Shown here piece after piece: positions 1-6,635 of a DNA stretch of 10,319 nucleotides (position 1 is the stretch's first letter; each line of letters begins with the position of its first letter). A model generated the notes under the pieces. It saw nothing but the letters and a program-made list of their open reading frames with translations. It was not told the DNA's origin and searched no databases. This stretch comes from Natronohydrobacter sp. (GTDB lineage Bacteria > Pseudomonadota > Alphaproteobacteria > Rhodobacterales > Rhodobacteraceae): contig SKSL01000146.1 of the NCBI GenBank assembly GCA_007123015.1, positions 1 through 10,319 on the forward strand, given 5' to 3'. The position numbers and the translations under genes are program-made.

Positions 1-532
1 GCCGCTTGTCGCCGATCACAGCAATCAGGTTCCGGATCGCCTTCTTGCGGGGGTTTACCCAGCGGCGGCGCTGGTCATCGGATTTCTTGCGGATCGCAGA
101 GGCGGTCAGAGGCCAGTAATGTTCCAATGCTTCGGAAAGTGTCGGGTAGGCCATGGCCGCGCCACCCAAGATCGCGCTGGCCTCGACGGGCTGCGCGGCG
201 GGCGGTTGCTGCCGGATGGTCTCAAGGCGAGCCGAGAGATCCTCGGACGGAAGCTGGGCCACCTCGGCCGCGGGCAGGAACGAAAACCCGCGCTGATCAG
301 CCAGAGACATCGCCGCCGCGTAGCGCCGATCCGCATCGGCGGAATTCCCGGCCAGCCGCGCTTCCCAAGACGCTACCAGCCCCTGCCAGACCTGATCAGC
401 CTTGTGCCGCGCCGTGGTTTCCGAGTCGGTCTTGAGGCTGACCCAGACAACCGGTCGCTTCTCGACCCCTGCGTACCTGGCCGGAACCCGACGCTTCAGC
501 GCCCAGATTTCCCCGCGTTTGTGAATGGACAT
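1..532 (-). CDS. Site-specific tyrosine integrase, N-terminal part (runs off left edge)
   Basis: The visible 177 residues begin MSIHKRGEIWALKRRVPARY and resemble the N-terminal arm-binding region (DUF6538 type) of phage or island integrases common in Rhodobacterales. Residues 1-60 form the basic N-terminal domain. Residues about 61-128 are an Ala-rich linker. From about residue 130 (YPTLSEALEHYW) the SAM-like core-binding domain begins, followed by a basic stretch with WVNPRKKAIRNLIAVIGDK. The catalytic Arg-His-Arg-Tyr domain would lie beyond the left edge, so activity cannot be judged. The start is the ATG at 530-532, preceded by GAGGGAGCGGG as ribosome binding site; an in-frame stop at 542-544 closes the frame upstream, so no earlier start is possible. 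The gene starts 145 bp past the 3' end of tRNA-Ser and points away from it, as expected for an integrase at the end of an element inserted in a tRNA gene. The family call is by recall of related sequences and is not confirmed by a search. Confidence 0.88.
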   Translation of the reverse strand, partial: MSIHKRGEIWALKRRVPARYAGVEKRPVVWVSLKTDSETTARHKADQVWQGLVASWEARLAGNSADADRRYAAAMSLADQRGFSFLPAAEVAQLPSEDLSARLETIRQQPPAAQPVEASAILGGAAMAYPTLSEALEHYWPLTASAIRKKSDDQRRRWVNPRKKAIRNLIAVIGDKR

Positions 533-553
533 CCCGCTCCCTCAAGCATGGCT

Positions 554-589
554 TGTGTAGCAGAATGTGTAGCGAAATGGGTAGCATTT
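554..589. repeat. Three 12-bp direct repeats upstream of the integrase
   Basis: The units are TGTGTAGCAGAA (554-565), TGTGTAGCGAAA (566-577) and TGGGTAGCATTT (578-589), in exact 12-bp phase with TGkGTAGC shared. They sit 21 bp upstream of the integrase ATG, between it and the tRNA gene. Position and spacing suggest binding sites for a protein, either arm-type integrase sites or sites for an autoregulator or excisionase. The repeat is seen directly; the role is inferred. Confidence 0.75.
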
Positions 590-639
590 CAAGGACAGGG
601 ATATCCGCCAGCGCCGCCTCACAAGCTTATATGTTTGAT

Positions 640-668
640 TTATAAAGAAAATAAAAATCGTCGAACAA
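640..668 (-). promoter_or_regulatory. Possible integrase promoter in AT-rich stretch
   Basis: On the minus strand TTGTTC (663-668) and TTATAA (640-645) are 17 bp apart. They lie in a clearly AT-rich stretch (about 624-670) that contrasts with the GC-rich surroundings. Transcription from here would give a leader of about 100 nt containing the 12-bp repeats before the integrase start. Other -10-like boxes (TATAAG near 626-631) are present, so the exact promoter is uncertain. Confidence 0.35.
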
Positions 669-676
669 AAGGCAGG

Positions 677-704
677 TGGCGGAGACGATGGGATTCGAAC
701 CCAC
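677..704. other. Candidate attachment site (tRNA-Ser 3' end)
   Basis: The T arm, acceptor strand and CCA end of tRNA-Ser are the usual crossover segment for tRNA-targeting tyrosine integrases. The integrase gene starts 145 bp beyond this end and points away. The second copy of the att core should lie left of the window; no copy of the tRNA 3' end was seen in 1-530. Assignment is by position only, and the core boundaries are unknown. Confidence 0.4.
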
Positions 705-766
705 GAGACCCTTCCGGGCCTACTCCCTTAGCAGGGGAGCGCCTTCGACCACTCGGCCACGTCTCC
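677..766 (-). tRNA. tRNA-Ser (anticodon GCT)
   Basis: The minus strand folds as a complete class II tRNA. The acceptor stem GGAGACG (760-766) pairs with CGTCTCC (681-687). The D arm is GCCGAGTGGTCGAAGGC. The anticodon stem CTCCC/GGGAG encloses loop CTGCTAA, with anticodon GCT at 730-732 reading AGC/AGU serine codons. A long variable arm follows, then the T arm GTGGG-TTCGAAT-CCCAT. The discriminator is G (680), and CCA is encoded at 677-679. The 90-nt length and long variable arm fit tRNA-Ser. The gene is intact, so any element inserted at its 3' end has rebuilt the tRNA sequence. Confidence 0.97.
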
Positions 767-773
767 GTCCATC

Positions 774-802
774 CGTCTAATGATCCTGCCACCAAGCCGC
801 AA
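774..802 (-). promoter_or_regulatory. Weak candidate promoter for tRNA-Ser
   Basis: On the minus strand TTGCGG (797-802) and TAGACG (774-779) are separated by 17 bp. The predicted start falls only about one base before the mature tRNA 5' end, which is tight for a tRNA leader, so this is tentative. Confidence 0.25.
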
Positions 803-826
803 GCGGAAAAGCGTGTTGCGCGGGGA

Positions 827-1705
827 TCAGCTCGGGAATTCGCGGGTCATGGCTGTGCGGATGCGTTTCACACAGGCTTGAACCTTTGGGCTGCGGTGCA
901 GATCCACATGTGTCACCAGCCACAAGGGCGAAGCCCAATCCACACGACTCGCCATCACCCGGATCAGGCCATCACACTCGCCCTGCCCCTGCGGCAAGAA
1001 ACCCAGCCCCAGCCCCTGTCGGATCGCCGCCAGCCGGGTCGCGTAATCATTGCTGGCAAAGGCGATCCGCGCGCGCCCTGCCTTCAGCCAGCCTGCAAAT
1101 GGCGGGCGTTCCGCAGCCTCGCTTATGCCAATGAAGCCATGCGCCGCCAAGTCAGCGTCGCGCATCGGGGTCCCGTGCCGGTCCAGATAGGCTGGTGCAG
1201 CATAGAGCGCGATCGGCAGCTTACCCAGCGATTGGACCACATTGTCAGGTTCTTGCGGCTCGCGCCCGGCACGCAAAGCAACATGAGCCTCGCCATATTC
1301 CAGCCGCAACACGCGGGCATCCATGCGCAGGCATGGGCTGAGCGCAGGATAGTGCTGCAGCATGTCCGCCAGCACCGAGAGCAGCACGGGTCCAAGTTCG
1401 GGGATTGTCGTCACCACCAGCGGGCCGGAAATCCCTTCCTGCACATCCTGTAATCGCGCGGCAAGCTGCTCGAAGCGTTGCTCGGTCTCAGAGGCCACAT
1501 CAAACAGCGCCCGGCCAGCTTCGGTGGGCGTATAACCCTTCGCGTGGCGCTGGAAGAGCTTGACGGCGATCCGGTCTTCGAGTGCGTCAATATGGCGAAT
1601 GACCGTCGCATGATGCACGCCCAGCGAAGCCGCAGCCCCGCTGACAGTACCGGCCCGCGCGACATGCAAGGCCGTGCGCACTTCGTCCCAAGGCTCAAGC
1701 GCCAT
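827..1705 (-). CDS. LysR-family transcriptional regulator
   Basis: This 292-residue DNA-binding regulator has the usual LysR length and layout. A winged helix-turn-helix occupies about residues 5-65; its helix-turn-helix TVSGAAASLGVHHATVIRHI is followed by the wing and TEAGRALF. A linker helix follows at about 68-90, then a periplasmic-binding-protein-like effector domain from about 95 to 290. The start chosen is the ATG at 1703-1705, preceded by AAAGGGG seven bases upstream. The frame can be extended to a GTG at 1732, but that start lacks a good ribosome site and adds an atypical leader. The gene lies 52 bp downstream of carA on the same strand and could be read from the carA promoter. LysR proteins often control a divergent neighbour, but here the neighbouring tRNA is not divergent, so target and inducer cannot be inferred. 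Confidence 0.9.
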   Translation of the reverse strand: MALEPWDEVRTALHVARAGTVSGAAASLGVHHATVIRHIDALEDRIAVKLFQRHAKGYTPTEAGRALFDVASETEQRFEQLAARLQDVQEGISGPLVVTTIPELGPVLLSVLADMLQHYPALSPCLRMDARVLRLEYGEAHVALRAGREPQEPDNVVQSLGKLPIALYAAPAYLDRHGTPMRDADLAAHGFIGISEAAERPPFAGWLKAGRARIAFASNDYATRLAAIRQGLGLGFLPQGQGECDGLIRVMASRVDWASPLWLVTHVDLHRSPKVQACVKRIRTAMTREFPS

Positions 1706-1757
1706 CCCCTGCCCCTTTGCTACTTTCACCACAGTCTAGGGACAGGCAAGCCCGGGC

Positions 1758-2915
1758 TCAACCCGCCTTGCGCGCGGCCATATTGGCAGCGAAGCGTTCA
1801 AACAGATAAAAACTGTCTTGCGGTCCGGGGCTGGCTTCGGGGTGGTGCTGGACGGAAAATACCGGCTTGTCCTGCAGCCGGATCCCGCAATTCGAACCAT
1901 CAAACAGCGAGGTATGTGTTTCGATCACACCCTCGGGCAGCGTCTGGCTGTCCACAGCAAAGCCGTGATTCATCGAGGTGATCTCGACCTTGCCCGTGTC
2001 ATGGTCCTTGACCGGATGATTGGCACCATGATGGCCGTGGTTCATCTTGACCGTGCGCGCCCCCAAGGCCAGTGCCAGCATCTGATGGCCCAGACAGATG
2101 CCGAAAACCGGCAAATCGGCGGCCAGCACCCCGCGGATCATCGGCACGGCATAGTCGCCTGTCGCCGCCGGATCGCCTGGGCCATTGGACAGGAACACGC
2201 CATCTGGCGCAAGCGCTAGCACATCCTCGGCTGTCGCCGTCGCGGGCAGCACAGTCACATCGCACCCGCTTGATGCCAGACAGCGCAGAATGTTGCGTTT
2301 CGCACCATAATCGATCGCTACAACCTTATGCACAGGCGCTGTCTGACGCTTGTAGCCTTCGGGCCAGGCCCAGCGCATTTCGTCCCAGCGATAGCTCTGC
2401 GCACATGTCACCTCGCGCGCCAGATCAAGCCCGACCAGCCCGCGCCAGGCCCGCGCCTTGGCCACCAGCGCCTCTATGTCGAAAATCCCATCCGGGTCAT
2501 GCGCCAGCGCCACATGCGGCGCACCTTGCTGGCGGATGGCACGCGTCAGGCGTCGGGTGTCTACCCCGCCGATGCAGATCCGCCCGGTCTTTTCCAGCCA
2601 ACTGACCAGATCGCCCGTCGCGCGCCAGTTCGACGGCACTGTGGGATCCCATTTCACCACCATCCCTGCGGCGACCGGCTCGGCGGTTTCATCATCTTCC
2701 GGGGTCACGCCGACATTGCCGATATGCGGGAAGGTGAAGGTCACGATCTGCCCGGCATAAGAGGGATCGGTCATGATCTCCTGATAGCCGGTCATCGCGG
2801 TATTGAAACACAGCTCAGCCACAGTATCGCCTGTGCTGCCGAAACCGCGTCCGAAGAAGATGGTCCCGTCAGCAAGGGCAAGACAGGCCGTGGGTTTGGG
2901 ACTGGAGGAAGACAT
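1758..2915 (-). CDS. carA: Carbamoyl-phosphate synthase small subunit
   Basis: The cytoplasmic glutamine amidotransferase subunit of carbamoyl-phosphate synthase hydrolyses glutamine and passes ammonia to the large subunit CarB (not in this window), feeding pyrimidine and arginine synthesis. The 385 residues match the family length (E. coli CarA 382). Residues about 8-150 are the CarA-specific N-terminal domain (FNTAMTGYQEIMTDPSYAGQ, VGGVDTRRLT-like GGVDTRRLTRAI). The class I glutaminase domain spans about 195-380, with the FLSNGPGDP loop, nucleophile Cys274 in FGICLGHQ, and His358 and Glu360 in the QHHPEASPGP motif, so the catalytic triad is complete. The start ATG at 2913-2915 follows GGAG eight bases upstream. 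It is divergent from yqeY across 131 bp, and LysR follows 52 bp downstream. Confidence 0.98.
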   Translation of the reverse strand: MSSSSPKPTACLALADGTIFFGRGFGSTGDTVAELCFNTAMTGYQEIMTDPSYAGQIVTFTFPHIGNVGVTPEDDETAEPVAAGMVVKWDPTVPSNWRATGDLVSWLEKTGRICIGGVDTRRLTRAIRQQGAPHVALAHDPDGIFDIEALVAKARAWRGLVGLDLAREVTCAQSYRWDEMRWAWPEGYKRQTAPVHKVVAIDYGAKRNILRCLASSGCDVTVLPATATAEDVLALAPDGVFLSNGPGDPAATGDYAVPMIRGVLAADLPVFGICLGHQMLALALGARTVKMNHGHHGANHPVKDHDTGKVEITSMNHGFAVDSQTLPEGVIETHTSLFDGSNCGIRLQDKPVFSVQHHPEASPGPQDSFYLFERFAANMAARKAG

Positions 2916-2947
2916 GGCGGGGGCTCCGTTATCTCGGAATTTGCGCG

Positions 2948-2976
2948 TTCCTAAGGGGGCGCAGGGGAAGAATCAA
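2948..2976 (-). promoter_or_regulatory. Candidate carA promoter
   Basis: On the minus strand TTGATT (2971-2976) and TAGGAA (2948-2953) are separated by 17 bp, with the -10 box about 33 bp upstream of the carA start. Match to a sigma-70-type consensus is partial. No attenuator or PyrR-like element was seen. Confidence 0.4.
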
Positions 2977-2991
2977 GCCACGGCTTCGCTC

Positions 2992-3020
2992 TTGCTGCGC
3001 CTGCAGCGCTTCGCTACTGT
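2992..3020 (+). promoter_or_regulatory. Candidate yqeY promoter
   Basis: TTGCTG (2992-2997) and TACTGT (3015-3020) are separated by 17 bp, and the predicted start is about 20 bp before the yqeY ATG. It would fire away from the carA promoter in the same 131-bp gap. Prediction by eye only. Confidence 0.4.
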
Positions 3021-3046
3021 CCCACGACCCATTACAGGAGCCCCCC

Positions 3047-3505
3047 ATGTCCCTGCGCGACCGGATTTCCAGCGAGCTGAAAGCCGCAATGAAAGCCAAA
3101 GACGCCACAAAACTGGCGACCTTGCGTCTGATCAATGCCGCGATCAAGGATCGCGAAATCGCGGCCCGCAGCGATACGGGCGCGACAGCACTGACCGATG
3201 CGGATTTGGTCGCTGTCATGACTCGCATGGTCAAGCAGCGTCGCGATTCGGCCCGCGCCTATGAAGAAGCCGCGCGTCTTGATCTGGCCGAAAAGGAACT
3301 GGCCGAAATCGCTGTGATCGAGAGCTTTCTGCCGCGCCAGCTGGATGCCGAGGAAATGGCCAAGGCCGTCGATGCCACCATCACCGAGTTGGGCGCTGCA
3401 AGCGTGCGCGATATCGGCAAGGTGATGGGCGCGCTGAAGACGCGCTATGCGGGCCAGATGGATTTCGGCAAGGCCGGCGCGCTGGTCAAGGCACGGCTGG
3501 CCTGA
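3047..3505 (+). CDS. GatB/YqeY domain protein
   Basis: The 152-residue cytoplasmic protein has the full YqeY fold and length. It opens with the typical helical part (MSLRDRISSELKAAMKAKDA, then TLRLINAAIKDREIA, residues 1-40), continues with a charged helical segment including VKQRRDSARAYEEA, and a C-terminal part with IESFLPRQLDAEE (about 92-104) and IGKVMGALK. The domain resembles the tail domain of the GatB amidotransferase subunit and is thought to bind tRNA, but its cellular role is not settled. The start follows CAGGAG six bases upstream. It is divergent from carA, an arrangement I recall as common in Rhodobacteraceae. The next gene begins 59 bp downstream on the same strand with no obvious terminator between, so co-transcription is possible. 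Confidence 0.93.
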   Translation: MSLRDRISSELKAAMKAKDATKLATLRLINAAIKDREIAARSDTGATALTDADLVAVMTRMVKQRRDSARAYEEAARLDLAEKELAEIAVIESFLPRQLDAEEMAKAVDATITELGAASVRDIGKVMGALKTRYAGQMDFGKAGALVKARLA

Positions 3506-3564
3506 CCCCCTCTGGACTTCCTGCTGCGGGAGCTAAATCGTGGGCTCTGACAGGAGGATCGCCC

Positions 3565-4305
3565 ATGCGAATGACACGTCTTTCACTTCTTGCAGGAGGG
3601 GCAGTGTTTGCCGCAACTGCGGCTTTCGCGGAAAGCTTTGAATATACTGTCGGCGACACGGTCTTTCAGGGCTATATCGCACGCCCTGCAGCCGAAGCGC
3701 GCGGGACTGTTCTGATCGTGCATGACTGGGACGGGTTGAATGCCCATGAAATCGCCCGCGCGGATGCCATGGCTCAAGCGGGTTATGTCGGGGTCGCACT
3801 TGATCTGTTCGGGCGCGATGCCGAACTGAACAGCATAGACGATTACCGCCGCGAAACGGGCGCGCTTTATGCCGACCGCGACGAATTTCGCGCGCGCATC
3901 GCAGCAGGTGCTCAAGCCGCCGCGGTGCTGGATGACGTTCCTGCACAGATGGTGCTGACCGGCTATTGCTTTGGTGGGGCCGCTGCGCTCGAGGGCGCGC
4001 GCGCTGACTTTGACATGGCGGGTTTCGTCAGTTTCCACGGCGGTCTGGGCACTCCCGAGGGACAGGATTACAGCGCGACATCCGCCCCGGTTCTGGTGCT
4101 GCACGGCTCTGCTGATCCAGTCTCTGGCATGGCGGATCTGGCCGCGCTGATGGATGAACTGCAGGCGGCAGGCGTCCCGCATGGGGCTGAGGTCTACGGC
4201 GGCGCGCGCCATTCCTTCACTGTCGAAGGCTCGCGGGATTGGGATCCAGACGCCAATGGCCGCGCTGAAGCGGCGTTGTTGCGTTTTCTGGACGAGGTCT
4301 TCTGA
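3565..4305 (+). CDS. Secreted dienelactone hydrolase family protein
   Basis: This alpha/beta hydrolase of 246 residues belongs to the dienelactone hydrolase family. It has a clear signal peptide: basic MRMTR, hydrophobic LSLLAGGAVFAATAAFA, and a likely cut after AFA at residue 22, so it should act in the periplasm. The nucleophile is Cys135 in GYCFGGAAAL, with Asp184 in HGSADPVS and His216 in GGARHSF completing the Cys-Asp-His triad of the family. The VHDWDGLN segment (residues 52-59) matches the oxyanion-side motif. The start ATG follows AGGAGG seven bases upstream, a strong site. The substrate is unknown; the family includes many ester or lactone hydrolases unrelated to chloroaromatic degradation, and no degradation genes are nearby. 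The stop is only 3 bp from the nagZ stop on the opposite strand. Confidence 0.9.
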   Translation: MRMTRLSLLAGGAVFAATAAFAESFEYTVGDTVFQGYIARPAAEARGTVLIVHDWDGLNAHEIARADAMAQAGYVGVALDLFGRDAELNSIDDYRRETGALYADRDEFRARIAAGAQAAAVLDDVPAQMVLTGYCFGGAAALEGARADFDMAGFVSFHGGLGTPEGQDYSATSAPVLVLHGSADPVSGMADLAALMDELQAAGVPHGAEVYGGARHSFTVEGSRDWDPDANGRAEAALLRFLDEVF

Positions 4306-4308
4306 CCC

Positions 4309-5304
4309 TCAGCCCATCGCGGCGGCGAAAGCGGCCTCAAGTGCGCTTGTCTCGACTGTTTCCGGGGCAGCGCGCAGGGCCAGCGCCCGGTCTGACCGCA
4401 CCTGCGCGTCGTCTGACAGCATCGGGCAGGTTTCTGCCAGGGCCTGCATCTCGGTCATGTCACCATTACAATGCAGCACCAGATCGCAACCAGCGGACAA
4501 AGCCCGTTTTGCGCGCATCTCGACTGGCCCGCTCAGCGCCTGCATCGAGATATCATCGGTCATCAGCAGACCGTCAAACCCGATCTCTTCCCGGATCAGC
4601 CGGATCATGGCCGGCGATTGCGTTGCGGGCCAATCCGGATCGAGCGCCCGGAAGACAAGATGCGCCGTCATGCCAAGCGGCAGATCAGACAGCGCCTTGA
4701 AGGCTGCAAAATCAGTCGCTTGAAGGTCGATCTTCGGACAATGAACCACCGGCAGATCCAGATGACTGTCCAGGGTCGCCCGTCCATGCCCCGGAATATG
4801 CTTGAGCACAGGCAGCACACCCCCCCGCAACAGCCCATCCGCCATGGCGCGCGCATGGGCAACCACCTGACCCACTGAACGCCCATAGCAGCGGTTATGC
4901 AGGATCGCATGGGTTTCAGGCCGCGCGATATCGGCCAAGGGCGCGCAATTCACATCGATCCCGACTGCGCGCAACTCGGCTGCCATCATGCGCCCGCGCA
5001 ATTCCATCGCAGCCACCGGATCGCGTGCGCACGCGCATTGATCAAGCGCAGGCAGCCATTCATACCAATGGGGCCCGCGCATCCGGGCGACGCGCCCGCC
5101 TTCCTGGTCAATCAGAATGGGCAGATCGCGACCCACAGCCGCCCTCAGATCAGAGGTAAGCCGCTGCAGGCGATCCGGCGTCTCGATATTGCGCGCAAAC
5201 AGGATCGCGCCCCAGGGTTGGCTGTCGGCGAAAAACGCAGCCTCGGCCTGCGTCAATTCGGGTCTGGCACAGCCAAAAATGACGGCCCGCACCGGCGGTG
5301 TCAT
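4309..5304 (-). CDS. nagZ: Beta-N-acetylhexosaminidase, peptidoglycan recycling
   Basis: This glycoside hydrolase family 3 enzyme of 331 residues removes N-acetylglucosamine from anhydro-muropeptides in the cytoplasm during cell-wall recycling. It has no signal peptide and is a single GH3 barrel of normal NagZ length. Diagnostic motifs are LIDQEGGRVARMRGP (64-78), KHIPGHGRATLDSH (168-181) with the loop His173 used as acid/base in NagZ, and LMTDDISM (247-254) with nucleophile Asp250. The start chosen is the ATG at 5302-5304, which overlaps the stop codon of the preceding SPOR gene as ATGA. This favours translational coupling over a longer start at 5325. In Gram-negatives with inducible AmpC, NagZ products influence beta-lactamase expression, but no such genes are here. 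Confidence 0.96.
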   Translation of the reverse strand: MTPPVRAVIFGCARPELTQAEAAFFADSQPWGAILFARNIETPDRLQRLTSDLRAAVGRDLPILIDQEGGRVARMRGPHWYEWLPALDQCACARDPVAAMELRGRMMAAELRAVGIDVNCAPLADIARPETHAILHNRCYGRSVGQVVAHARAMADGLLRGGVLPVLKHIPGHGRATLDSHLDLPVVHCPKIDLQATDFAAFKALSDLPLGMTAHLVFRALDPDWPATQSPAMIRLIREEIGFDGLLMTDDISMQALSGPVEMRAKRALSAGCDLVLHCNGDMTEMQALAETCPMLSDDAQVRSDRALALRAAPETVETSALEAAFAAAMG

Positions 5305-6467
5305 CGGATCAGAACCGGGATGCAATCAATCTGCTGATCCACCAGCGCGGCACAGAAGCGCCGTGCGTCGCGCTCATCCGTGAACCCATGCGCGCGCAGC
5401 CGATAGAACACGGATCCGCCGCTATGGGCTGCCTCGATCACCCGTCCGCGATCATCAAGCAGCGGCGAGAAACGACCTGCCAATGTATCCCAGGCTGCGC
5501 GTGCAGCAGCAATATCATCATAGGCCCCAAGCTGCACAAGGCGCGTTCCCGGACCGATCGTCGCTGGATCGACATCAATATCGCGCAGGCCGCTCAAACC
5601 GGCCACAACTGAATCCGCGACAGAACTGGCCAGATCATGGGCAATCGGCTGGCTGGCCTGCGGCGTGGACGCGTCAAACGCGGCCAATTGGGTACTAGTC
5701 GCTGCAGGCCGCCGGTTGCCACGCGCAGGGGGTCGCGGCGAATTCGCCACAGCGCGGCGCGTTGGTGAATTGATGCCCAGAGCGGAACTGTTTGCTGACG
5801 GCGCTGCGGGTTGCTGCAGCGCAACCGGGATGGGCTGATTCAAAAGTGCAGGGGTAGGGTCGGAGTGCAGCCCTGACGCGGCCTGCCCCGACATGTCTTC
5901 ACGCTCCAGATCAAGCGGTGGCGGGGCCAGAACAATCTGCTCGCGCGGCTGTGCTGCGCCTGTACCAGTCACCTCATTGATCGAAAGGCCCTGATGCGCG
6001 GCCTGACGCCCGCCCGGATCTGCGGGCGCTTCACGCAGCGGCCCTTCGAGCGCGCGCACAACCGGCACCCCGGCGACATCGCGCTGCATCATCTGCCACA
6101 TCCATCCCACCCCGCCGAGCAGCAGGGCCACGGACAGCACGGCCCCCAGCCCATGCAGGACAGCACCCGTCTGGACGGTCCGCGCTGGTGCTGGCTGCAC
6201 ATGCTCTGGAGGCGGCACTGCACCATAGGCAGGGGGTGAGGATGCAGCAAATCCAGCATCCTGCATCCCGAACCCAGCCTGCGGGGTATAGGCCGTTGCA
6301 TCGTCGAAATAAGATGGCGGGGTCCAACTCTGTTGCAGCCTGGCGTCAGGTCGGTACTGTGCGCCGCTCAGGACAGGCTCTGCCCGCTCTGCAGCATGGC
6401 CCTGAAATCGGGATCCGCGGAACAGACGCTGTGGATCATTTGCCTGAAAATACCTGCTCTCACCCAT
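5301..6467 (-). CDS. SPOR-domain membrane protein
   Basis: This inner-membrane protein of about 388 residues is predicted to bind denuded septal peptidoglycan. An N-terminal region of about 100 residues, rich in Pro, Gln and Ala and probably cytoplasmic and disordered, precedes one transmembrane helix at about 101-124 (AVLHGLGAVLSVALLLGGVG). A long Pro/Ala/Ser-rich periplasmic linker follows. The C-terminal SPOR domain (about 307-388) begins with TRLVQLGAYDDIAAARAAWD and has the typical YRLRAHGF and ARRFCAAL elements. The start is uncertain: ATG at 6467 has GAGG five bases upstream; ATG at 6482 adds five residues with a weaker site; TTG at 6506 is unlikely. It lies between argS and nagZ on one strand and overlaps nagZ by ATGA, so the two are probably translated together. 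Confidence 0.9.
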   Translation of the reverse strand: MGESRYFQANDPQRLFRGSRFQGHAAERAEPVLSGAQYRPDARLQQSWTPPSYFDDATAYTPQAGFGMQDAGFAASSPPAYGAVPPPEHVQPAPARTVQTGAVLHGLGAVLSVALLLGGVGWMWQMMQRDVAGVPVVRALEGPLREAPADPGGRQAAHQGLSINEVTGTGAAQPREQIVLAPPPLDLEREDMSGQAASGLHSDPTPALLNQPIPVALQQPAAPSANSSALGINSPTRRAVANSPRPPARGNRRPAATSTQLAAFDASTPQASQPIAHDLASSVADSVVAGLSGLRDIDVDPATIGPGTRLVQLGAYDDIAAARAAWDTLAGRFSPLLDDRGRVIEAAHSGGSVFYRLRAHGFTDERDARRFCAALVDQQIDCIPVLIR

Positions 6468-6512
6468 ACATGCCTCGCTCATGCCCCGGAAGCGACCCAG
6501 GGGCAATGGTTA

Positions 6513-6520
6513 TGACGTCA
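6513..6520. promoter_or_regulatory. Perfect 8-bp palindrome upstream of the SPOR gene
   Basis: TGACGTCA lies in the 168-bp gap between argS and the SPOR gene, about 46 bp upstream of the chosen SPOR start. It could be an operator half-site pair for a dimeric regulator. An 8-bp palindrome can arise by chance, and no known regulator is assigned. The rest of the gap holds a T7/A7 run (6574-6580) and a small hairpin over the argS stop codon (6630-6642), with no clear terminator. Confidence 0.2.
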
Positions 6521-6635
6521 CTGCAAGGTGCCTGCTCGACACGGCCTGCGGAAATGGCGCTGTTTCGCACCTGTTTTTTTAGTTGCCCGGATCTTGTCAG
6601 CTCCGCGCTTGATCTGGCCCCGATGCGTCGCGCTT

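Noticed and set aside
533..676. Small unknown gene between integrase and tRNA
   Set aside because: No frame of useful length with a ribosome site. The stretch is explained by repeats, an AT-rich promoter and the likely att junction.
119..1453. Long plus-strand open frame of 444 codons
   Set aside because: It runs antisense through the integrase, the tRNA and the LysR gene. Its translation is low-complexity Arg/Pro/His-rich with no family resemblance, typical of antisense frames in GC-rich DNA.
2328..2954. Plus-strand open frame of 208 codons opposite carA
   Set aside because: carA is unambiguous on the other strand, and the antisense translation shows no recognisable domain or ribosome site.
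6541..6581. Plus-strand hairpin followed by TTTTTTT as a possible terminator
   Set aside because: The stem is imperfect (bulge or C-A mismatch) and the T-run is spaced from it. No gene is read on the plus strand here, so a terminator has nothing to end.
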